A program made the translations under genes and the position numbers. 64,000 nucleotides of DNA from JALZHR01 sp036388475 (GTDB lineage Bacteria > Acidobacteriota > Blastocatellia > Pyrinomonadales > Pyrinomonadaceae), in the NCBI GenBank assembly GCA_036388475.1, contig DASVRT010000085.1:1-64000 (forward strand). Reading direction: 5' to 3'. The notes beneath the pieces were generated by a model. The model did not search any database, was not told where the DNA came from, and worked only from the letters and a program-made list of their open reading frames with translations. This document shows positions 48,597 through 55,501 of the stretch, piece after piece (within the stretch, counting starts at the first letter, position 1; every line of letters starts with the position of its first letter).

Positions 48597-49343
48597 ATGA
48601 AGTATCTACTTTCCGCAATTCGTCTCGCCGCTTTTCTCGTCGCTACTTTCGGACTTTACGGCGCGTGGTTCGTCGCGGTTTTTTTTATTCCGAACAAGCT
48701 TTACTGGCGGCAGTTGATTTTTAATTTGTGGGCGCGAGCCTTCGTCAGAATTTCGGGAATGAAAGTCGAAGTGGTCGGAACGCCGCCCGCCGCGCCGTTT
48801 TTTCTGGTTTCCAATCATCTGAGCTACGTTGACATTCCGCTCCTTCGTGCCGTGACGGAAGGCGTTTTCGTCGCCAAAGGCGAAATTCAAAGCTGGTTTC
48901 TGGGCAACCGAATCGTCGGCGATATGGGAAACGTTTTCGTCAATCGCCAGAAACGCCGCGATATTCCGCGCGCCGGCGCCGAGGTTCTGGAAAGATTAAA
49001 CGAAGGCGAAGGCGTGATAGTTTTTCCCGAAGGCACCAGCACGAGAGGCGAAAAAATCCTCAAATTCAATTCTTCTTTCCTGGAATTTCCCGCGCAGACC
49101 GATTTGCCCGTTCATTACGTTTCAATCACTTATCGCACGCCGAACAACACGCCGCCCGCTCATTTAATCTGCTGGTGGGAAGTTGACGACACATTTATCG
49201 AACATCTCTGGAAACTGTTTCAGATTCCCGAATTTGAAGCGATTGTCACGTTCGGCGACGAACCTATCCAAAGCCCGAATCGCAAGGAGCTAGCGCAGAG
49301 GCTCTGGGAAAAAGTCAATGAAAGATTCGTTCCGGTGCTTTAG
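48597..49343 (+). CDS. PlsC-type 1-acylglycerol-phosphate acyltransferase (OlsA candidate)
   Basis: 248 residues. An N-terminal membrane segment (LSAIRLAAFLVATFGLYGAW) anchors the enzyme. The acyltransferase motifs are NHLSYVDI (HX4D-like; His and Asp catalytic), GNVFVNRQKRRDIPR and FPEGTSTRGEKI. The family acylates lysophosphatidate; OlsA members acylate lyso-ornithine lipid. Adjacency to the OlsB-like gene favours the latter. Its end is 14 bases from the convergent end of the sigma-54 activator. Confidence 0.82.
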   Translation: MKYLLSAIRLAAFLVATFGLYGAWFVAVFFIPNKLYWRQLIFNLWARAFVRISGMKVEVVGTPPAAPFFLVSNHLSYVDIPLLRAVTEGVFVAKGEIQSWFLGNRIVGDMGNVFVNRQKRRDIPRAGAEVLERLNEGEGVIVFPEGTSTRGEKILKFNSSFLEFPAQTDLPVHYVSITYRTPNNTPPAHLICWWEVDDTFIEHLWKLFQIPEFEAIVTFGDEPIQSPNRKELAQRLWEKVNERFVPVL

Positions 49344-49357
49344 ACCGATTCGGGGAT

Positions 49358-51484
49358 TCAATCAGAGGCTTTTCCGGTCTGGTATTGTTCCAGCTTTCGA
49401 TAAAGCGTTTTCCTGCCGATATTTAATAATCTCGACGCGCGCGATTTGTCGCCGCTCGTGTAGTCCAGCGCCAGCTCGATCGCCTGTTTTTCTATTTCTT
49501 CCATTGTCGCCGGAAACTCGACTTCCAGATTTATCGCCCGACCTTCGCTCGCCGCTTTGGCGCGTTCCTGGCGCGCCTGCGCGAATGATTCAAACGCTTT
49601 TTTGCTGATGGCTTCCGGCAAATCGTCAAGCTCGATTTGTCGTCCCGAAGCGATAATCACGGCGCGTTCAATCGCGTTTTCAAGCTCGCGCACGTTGCCC
49701 GACCATTCGTAATTAACCAGCGCGAGCAAAGCTTCCTTTGAAATTCCCGACACGAAACGCCCGGTTTTCTGCTTGTATTGTTCGAGAAAATGAAAAACCA
49801 GAATGTGTATGTCTTCCGGGCGCTCGCGCAGAGGCGGCAGCGTAATCGGAAAAACCGAGAGCCGATAAAACAAATCTTTGCGAAACTTCCCTTCTTCGAC
49901 GGCTTTTTCGAGATTAACATTCGACGCGGCGATAACGCGCACGTCGGTTTTGACCGTTTCGTTGCCGCCGACGCGTGTAAATTCGCCGTCCTGCAAAACT
50001 CTCAGCAAATTCACCTGCGCGGGCAGAGACATTTCGCCGATTTCGTCCAGGAATAAAGTGCCGCGGTCGGCTTCTTCAAAACGTCCTTTGCGCTGATTGC
50101 GCGCGTCGGTAAACGAGCCTTTTTCGTGTCCGAAAAGCTCGGATTCGAGCAGAGTTTCGGGAATCGCGCCGCAGTTTAATTTTACATACGGCTTGTTTTC
50201 GCGCCCCGAATTATAATGTATCAGATTCGCCAGAAGCTCTTTTCCCGTTCCCGATTCGCCCTGAATCAAAACGGTCGTCTGCGTATCGGCGACGTTTAAA
50301 GCCAGTTCGATGGCGCGTCGAATCGCCGGAGCCTGCCCGATAATTTCGCTTTGATGTTTCTGGTGAAGCTCGGATTTAAGACGCATCACTTCCGCCGAAA
50401 GCTGGTCGCGTTCGAGCGCCGTGCCGATTTGGTCGGAAATTCCTTCGACCAGCGCGACTTCGTGATTTTCAAAACCGCCGTCGCGCTCCTCGCTCCACAC
50501 AAAACCCAGAAGCCCGAACGCCTGCCCGCCGACGCGCACCGGCGCGACCAGCGCGGCGCGCCCGTCAAGCTGCGAATTGAAAATCAGGCGAATCGCGAAC
50601 GGCAAATCCTTATCGACCAGACGCAAGGTTTTTCCCTCGCGCAAAATGTCGCTTAAAACCGGGAACGGCTCGATGTCGAGCGATTGATTGTGTTCCTCAA
50701 TCATCTGCAAAACCGCGTTCGGCTCGACGTTCGGCGCGGATTTAAACGAAGCTAAGCTTATTTTTTTTCCCGTCTGGTCGAGCACGCCGAGCGCGCCGTA
50801 ATTTGCGCCGACCAGTTCGACGGCGCGTTCCAGCACGCGCGCCGAAACCTCGTTAAAATCCGAATGCGAATTGAGCGTGTTGGCGATTTCCAGAAGCGCG
50901 TTCGTGCGCTTCGTTTCCTGTTCCTGCGCGACGTAAAGCCGCGTGTATTGATAGCCGATGGCGAGCTGGCGACCGACCGATTCGAGAAAAGCGACTTCTT
51001 CGTCGAGCCATTCGCGCGGCGCGTGCGTGTCGTGCAAACCCAAAAGCCCGATGACTTTTTCGTTCAGCGTAATCGGCACGACGAGCAGCGATTGCGTTTC
51101 CAGCGCTTTGGTGAAAAAGCGGACGGTCGCGTCTTTCGTCTTCGTCGTATCGTTGATGCGAACCGGCTGCGACAAATCGAATTTTTCGGTGAGCTTCTGC
51201 GCGTCGAACGGAATCATCGTGCCTTCGGACGACGGAACGGTTTCGTCCCTGCGCCATTCGTGGCTGATGCGAAGCTCGTTGCCTTCCGTCAATTGCAAAA
51301 GGTCGCAGCGGTCGGCATCCATCATTCGCCCGATTTCCGAAACGACCACGTTCAAAAATCTTTCGAGGTCGATGTTGGTCGGCAAATCGCGCGCGAGGCG
51401 GTCGATAATGCCTTCGCGCGCCTCGTGCATTTTGATTTTTCGCTCAAGCGAAAGCGATTGCGGAATTTCCAGTTCGATTTTCAT
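49358..51484 (-). CDS. Sigma-54-dependent transcriptional activator with two GAF domains
   Basis: 708 residues. GAF domains occupy about 25-180 and 195-360. The AAA+ ATPase occupies about 380-610, with Walker A GESGTGKE (409-416), Walker B GTLFLDEIGE (475-484) and a DVRVIAASNVNLEKAVEEGK segment. A Fis-type helix-turn-helix (DKSRASRLLNIGRKTLYRKL) ends the protein. The sigma-54 contact loop reads GSFTDA (456-461) instead of GAFTGA. It should sense a small ligand or redox state and activate sigma-54 promoters; the targets are unknown and no -24/-12 promoter was found nearby. Confidence 0.88.
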   Translation of the reverse strand: MKIELEIPQSLSLERKIKMHEAREGIIDRLARDLPTNIDLERFLNVVVSEIGRMMDADRCDLLQLTEGNELRISHEWRRDETVPSSEGTMIPFDAQKLTEKFDLSQPVRINDTTKTKDATVRFFTKALETQSLLVVPITLNEKVIGLLGLHDTHAPREWLDEEVAFLESVGRQLAIGYQYTRLYVAQEQETKRTNALLEIANTLNSHSDFNEVSARVLERAVELVGANYGALGVLDQTGKKISLASFKSAPNVEPNAVLQMIEEHNQSLDIEPFPVLSDILREGKTLRLVDKDLPFAIRLIFNSQLDGRAALVAPVRVGGQAFGLLGFVWSEERDGGFENHEVALVEGISDQIGTALERDQLSAEVMRLKSELHQKHQSEIIGQAPAIRRAIELALNVADTQTTVLIQGESGTGKELLANLIHYNSGRENKPYVKLNCGAIPETLLESELFGHEKGSFTDARNQRKGRFEEADRGTLFLDEIGEMSLPAQVNLLRVLQDGEFTRVGGNETVKTDVRVIAASNVNLEKAVEEGKFRKDLFYRLSVFPITLPPLRERPEDIHILVFHFLEQYKQKTGRFVSGISKEALLALVNYEWSGNVRELENAIERAVIIASGRQIELDDLPEAISKKAFESFAQARQERAKAASEGRAINLEVEFPATMEEIEKQAIELALDYTSGDKSRASRLLNIGRKTLYRKLEQYQTGKASD

Positions 51485-51660
51485 ACGCGGGTTTTGAACT
51501 AAACTTTTAATTTAAAAGCGATTAATTCAAATATAAGTTTATCACCGTTTTGCAGAATTTATGTCAGGCTGATACAGGAAAGTTTTCCGGTGTGTTTTTT
51601 AGATGCAAATACAAATCTCTGAAGATTCTAAAAATAGTATGAAACTTTTTCGAATTTTTA

Positions 51661-51674
51661 CCAATAATTATTGG
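51661..51674. promoter_or_regulatory. CCAATAATTATTGG palindrome in a divergent intergenic region
   Basis: A perfect 14-bp palindrome within the 334-base gap between the sigma-54 activator (minus) and the Cys-rich secreted protein (plus), about 145 bases upstream of the latter. It could be an operator for either gene. No other element is seen in the gap. Confidence 0.4.
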
Positions 51675-51818
51675 AAAGCGTGAAAATCTACATTACCGTA
51701 GAAAACTCAATGGAAACCCTCACGGGATGTCGGCGAAATTTCACTATCGCTTATGTCGAGGAACAATCCACCAAACACGAATTTCCAAAATAAAATAAAG
51801 AAAAAACGAGGAGTAAAA

Positions 51819-52298
51819 ATGAAAAGAATTCTTACGCGTATGGCGGCTCTCGCGCTGCTGGTAATTGCGACTTTCTGGTTCGGCACCGACACGAAAGCCA
51901 AAAAATGGGGTTGCGCCGACAGTATGTTCGCCGCTCAATCAGCCTGTGACGACAGCTTGTCGGGAACTATCGGCAGTTATAACAACGTCACTAATTTCTC
52001 GCCCAACCAATGTAACAATCAAGCGCAAAATGATTGCGGCAGCAATACGACCTGTTACAATAACTCTTATAACAATTGCTACAACACCGCCGTCAATAAT
52101 TACGGCGACCGCTATAACACATACGGCAGCTGCGTCGGCGGAACTATTAATTACAGTTGCTATGAAGAGCCGGATTTTTGCGCGGCGGCGAGAGATAGAG
52201 CCAGTCAATGCGCGATAATGTATCCGTATGAGCCGGGAGTTATAAATACGGCGCAAATGGAGTGCAGAGGTGCCAGCGGAATAGACCAATGCGAGTAA
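51819..52298 (+). CDS. Cys/Asn/Tyr-rich small secreted protein
   Basis: About 159 residues. After a signal peptide (ending TDTKAK) the mature part contains 12 Cys spaced through a region rich in Asn, Tyr and Ser: QCNNQAQNDCGSNTTCYNNS, then NCYNTAVNNYGDRYNTYGSC, then CVGGTINYSCYEEPDFCAAA. This suggests a small disulfide-stabilised extracellular protein. I recognise no family. The ATG at 51819 has the strong site GAGGAG; the longer frame from 51753 would put charged residues before the signal. A long perfect terminator follows, consistent with strong transcription. Confidence 0.7.
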   Translation: MKRILTRMAALALLVIATFWFGTDTKAKKWGCADSMFAAQSACDDSLSGTIGSYNNVTNFSPNQCNNQAQNDCGSNTTCYNNSYNNCYNTAVNNYGDRYNTYGSCVGGTINYSCYEEPDFCAAARDRASQCAIMYPYEPGVINTAQMECRGASGIDQCE

Positions 52299-52362
52299 CC
52301 GCTTTGGAGTTTGAAACGACAAAACGGACATAATAAACCGAGTATTTACTCAATAAAAATCG

Positions 52363-52410
52363 GAAAATAATACCGCAAAAATCGCCTTTGGTTTTTGCGG
52401 TATTATTTTC
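52363..52410 (+). terminator. 19-bp perfect hairpin after the Cys-rich gene
   Basis: GAAAATAATACCGCAAAAA (52363-52381) pairs with 52392-52410 around a ten-base loop. Outer GAGTATT/AATACTC words extend the symmetry. The T-rich 3' arm fits a terminator for the upstream gene. Confidence 0.85.
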
Positions 52411-52559
52411 TAAAGAATACTCAATCGACTCTTTCAAACTGGTCGCATTCAGCGATTAAATTCAGTTTTTCAAATAACGCCGGTTAAAGTCGCATACATC
52501 AATCGAGTAAAACCGCTGATTAGAAAAAGCCTGCTCAACCGGCGGACTTTTTCTAAAAG

Positions 52560-53480
52560 TTATTGATTATTCGGTTTAACTACCGGCGGCGGCGGAGTTT
52601 CTCCGCTCGGTTTTGTTTCTTCCGCTTTCGGTTTGGTCGCCTTTCTGGTCGGTCTGGCTTCCCTCTGGTTCTGGAGGTCTTCCGGTATTTTCGGCTTGAT
52701 GCCGAAATTGGTGCGTTTTTTTCCGGCTTCGGCTTTTTCCAGCGAATCAATCGCCTGCGTGTTGTTTTCGTCAAGCTCGACCGCTTTTTTCAAAACGGTC
52801 ACGGCTTCGTCATAACTGGCGAGCTTTATCAGGATTTTACCGAGTTCGGTTTGATATTCGCTGTCTTCGGGTTTTAATTTGACGGCTTGGCGCAGGGCTT
52901 TTTCGGCTTCTTTGTCAAGATTGATTTTGTTGTAAGCGCGTCCGAGATTGAAAAACGCCGCGTCGTCTTTCGCGTTTTTCTTGATGATTTTTTCGTAGGC
53001 TTTCGCCGCATTTTCAAAAGATTTATCGGAATTGGTCAGAATCGTCGCCACTTCCTTGGTGCCTTTTTTGGCTTTTCTCTGCGGCGCGGGCGTCGGCGTC
53101 GCTTCGGTCGTGTCGCGCTGCAAAATCTCGTCTTCCTTTTCCCGCAGGCTGTAAGCGATGCCGAGCTGGAAATGCGCGTCGGCTAAATCGGGATTGAGTT
53201 TTGTCGCCTGTTTCAAAGCCTCAATCGCGTTTTCGGTTTTGTTTTCGTCGAGATATTTGTTTCCCGCCGCTAAGGCTTCGCCGGCGTCCGTAAAGGTCGG
53301 AACGACTTCGGGTTGTTTGTTTTCGACCGCTGCCGGAGAGTTTTCGACCGCCGGAGTCGAGGCGTCCGCGTTCGTATTTGTGTTGGTCAAATTAGCGGTA
53401 TTTGAGCTGACGCCGCCCGAACAGCCAAGCTGGGAAAATACCAATGTCGCAAAAAATATAATTGTTATAAAAGCTTTCAT
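52560..53480 (-). CDS. TPR-repeat lipoprotein
   Basis: 306 residues. The signal ends SQLGCSGG, with a probable lipidated Cys. A Thr/Asn-rich linker precedes TPRs: AGEALAAGNKYLDENKTENA, LADAHFQLGIAYSLREKEDE, AKDDAAFFNLGRAYNKINLD, DSEYQTELGKILIKLASYDE and NTQAIDSLEKAEAGKKR. An insertion with TTEATPTPAPQRKAKKGTKE interrupts the second and third units. The C-terminal 40 residues are Pro/Lys/Thr-rich and disordered. It is likely a periplasmic scaffold for protein-protein contacts; partners are unknown. Confidence 0.8.
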   Translation of the reverse strand: MKAFITIIFFATLVFSQLGCSGGVSSNTANLTNTNTNADASTPAVENSPAAVENKQPEVVPTFTDAGEALAAGNKYLDENKTENAIEALKQATKLNPDLADAHFQLGIAYSLREKEDEILQRDTTEATPTPAPQRKAKKGTKEVATILTNSDKSFENAAKAYEKIIKKNAKDDAAFFNLGRAYNKINLDKEAEKALRQAVKLKPEDSEYQTELGKILIKLASYDEAVTVLKKAVELDENNTQAIDSLEKAEAGKKRTNFGIKPKIPEDLQNQREARPTRKATKPKAEETKPSGETPPPPVVKPNNQ

Positions 53481-53562
53481 TATTCAAGACTCTAAAAATG
53501 TTCGGATTAAATCGTTCAGATTAGAAGCATTTTTTTCCAAAAGGTTTGCAGTAATTCAGAGA

Positions 53563-53910
53563 CTAACCCGGCGAAAACACAAACGGGCGACCGCCGAGCA
53601 GATGCACGTGCAGATGAAAAACGGTTTGCCCGCCGTCGCCGTTCGTGTTGATAACGATGCGGTAGCCGTTTTCGGCAAAGCCTTTTTCACGCGCGATTTC
53701 GGCGCCGGTCAAAAGAAGATGTCCGAGCGTTTCGCGATGATTTTTTCCGGCTTTATCGAGTGAATCGAAATGCTCGCGCGGCACGATTAAAACGTGCGTC
53801 GGCGCTTGCGGGCTGATGTCGTTGAAAGCGAAGCACACTTCGTCTTCATAAACTTTGGCGGACGGAATTTCGCCCGCAATAATCCTGCAAAACAAACAAT
53901 TTTCGCTCAT
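53563..53910 (-). CDS. HIT-family nucleotide hydrolase (HinT-like)
   Basis: 115 residues, cytoplasmic. The catalytic triad motif HLHVH occurs at residues 99-103 in GGQTVFHLHVHLLGG. The zinc-type pair CLFC is at residues 5-8 and HVLIVPREH at 39-47. HinT proteins hydrolyse phosphoramidates of adenosine such as AMP-lysine. Length and motifs are standard. Confidence 0.92.
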   Translation of the reverse strand: MSENCLFCRIIAGEIPSAKVYEDEVCFAFNDISPQAPTHVLIVPREHFDSLDKAGKNHRETLGHLLLTGAEIAREKGFAENGYRIVINTNGDGGQTVFHLHVHLLGGRPFVFSPG

Positions 53911-53953
53911 ACGGAAATTTTAACGCAAGGACGCAAAGATGCAAGCATTAGAA

Positions 53954-54075
53954 GGCAAAAGTAAAAAGGCAAAAGTAAAAAGGCAAAATCGAAAACTAAG
54001 AAGTAAAACCGTATATCGGCGGCGGCTTTTATTATTTCTCTCTTCTTAATTTTGCCTTTTGTCTTTTTACTTTTG
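53954..54075. repeat. Tandem and inverted A-rich words between HIT and murA
   Basis: GGCAAAAGTAAAAA occurs at 53954-53967 and 53968-53981, followed by a partial third copy. The complementary words TTTTGCC and TTTTTACTTTTG lie at 54050-54075, just beyond the murA stop. The structure could terminate murA transcription. Confidence 0.65.
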
Positions 54076-54086
54076 TCTTTCTTCTT

Positions 54087-55379
54087 TTACTCTTGCGCCG
54101 CCATCGACGCGCCGTTCGTCAAGCGCTCGATTTCCGCGCCGACGGAATTCAATTTTTTGACGATGTTTTCATAGCCGCGGTCGATGTGATAAACCCGGTC
54201 AATCAAAGTTTCGCCGCGCGCCGCCAGCCCAGCCAGAACCAGGGACGCCGACGCGCGCAAATCCGAAGCGATGACGGGCGCGCCGGAAAGCGCGGTTTTG
54301 CCGTGAACTTTTGCCGTGTTGCCGGAAATTTCGATTTTCGCGCCCATCCGGATCAGCTCCGAAGCGTGCATAAAACGATTTTCAAAAATCGTCTCCTGTA
54401 TCACGGAAACGCCTTCGGCTTGCGTCATCAGCGACATATACTGCGCCTGCATATCGGTCGGAAAATGCGGGTGCGGTTCGGTCGTCACCTCTCTGGCGGC
54501 TAAACCTTTCGCACAGCATTTGACGAGCAGCGTGCTCGGATTGAGTTCTTCGATTTCGACGCCCGCCTCGCGCATTTTTCCGATGGCGGCGCGCAGATGT
54601 TCCGGCTCGCAATTCGTGATTTCAAGCTCGCCGCCCGTAATCGCGGCGGCAACAATAAAAGTTCCCGTTTCGATACGGTCGGGAATGATTGTGTGTTCCG
54701 CGCCGTTTAAGGCTTCGACGCCTTCAATCTCGATAATTGAAGTTCCCGCGCCGTTGACGCGCGCGCCCATTTTATTTAAAAGCGCGGCTAAATCTTCGAT
54801 TTCCGGCTCGCGCGCGGCGTTGTGAATCGTCGTTTTCCCGCGCGCCAGAACCGCCGCCATCATCACGTTTTCCGTTCCCGTGACGGTTACTTTTTCAAAC
54901 GTCACATCAGCGCCCGCTAATCTTCCGTTCGGCGCGCGGGCAACGACGTCGCCGGCTTCCAGCGAAACAATCGCGCCGAGCTGTTCAAAAGCTTTCAGAT
55001 GCAAATCAATCGGGCGCGTGCCGATGGCGCAGCCGCCCGGCAAGCTGACCTTTGCCTGCCCGAAACGCGCGAGCAGAGGTCCAAGCGCGAGAACGCTCGC
55101 CCGCATCGTCTTGACCAGATGATACGGCGCTTCGAAAACTTCGATGTTTCGCGCCGTAATTTTGTGCGTGCGCAGCTCGGGCGTTAAAACCGTCGCGCCC
55201 AAATCTTCCAGCAAACGACGCTGCGTAATCAAATCTTTAACATACGGAACATTATGTAAAGTAACCGTTTCCGCCGATAAAAGAGCCGCCGCCAGACACG
55301 GCAGAGCTGAATTTTTCGCGCCGCTAATCGCAATCTTTCCACGAAGCGGCTTTCCGCCGCGAATTAAAAATTTATCCAT
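54087..55379 (-). CDS. murA: UDP-N-acetylglucosamine 1-carboxyvinyltransferase
   Basis: 430 residues. MurA transfers enolpyruvate from PEP to UDP-GlcNAc, the first committed step of peptidoglycan synthesis. The N-terminus MDKFLIRGGKPLRGKIAISG leads to the substrate-binding K22-N23. The catalytic loop is LPGGCAIGTRPIDLHL with Cys117, so the enzyme should be sensitive to fosfomycin by family rule. HPHFPTDMQAQYMSLMTQAE and the R-containing DLRASASLVLAGLAA also match. Length is normal and the gene is complete. Confidence 0.96.
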   Translation of the reverse strand: MDKFLIRGGKPLRGKIAISGAKNSALPCLAAALLSAETVTLHNVPYVKDLITQRRLLEDLGATVLTPELRTHKITARNIEVFEAPYHLVKTMRASVLALGPLLARFGQAKVSLPGGCAIGTRPIDLHLKAFEQLGAIVSLEAGDVVARAPNGRLAGADVTFEKVTVTGTENVMMAAVLARGKTTIHNAAREPEIEDLAALLNKMGARVNGAGTSIIEIEGVEALNGAEHTIIPDRIETGTFIVAAAITGGELEITNCEPEHLRAAIGKMREAGVEIEELNPSTLLVKCCAKGLAAREVTTEPHPHFPTDMQAQYMSLMTQAEGVSVIQETIFENRFMHASELIRMGAKIEISGNTAKVHGKTALSGAPVIASDLRASASLVLAGLAARGETLIDRVYHIDRGYENIVKKLNSVGAEIERLTNGASMAAQE

Positions 55380-55501
55380 CGTTTATGACAACTAACACTT
55401 ATGAAAGTTAAAAAGAAATGTTATCACACGAACAGATTGAAATAAAAATAATGACCTGCAAGAAAGGCGCAGGCTGGCGCTTCAGCAGGCAACCTTCGAA
55501 T

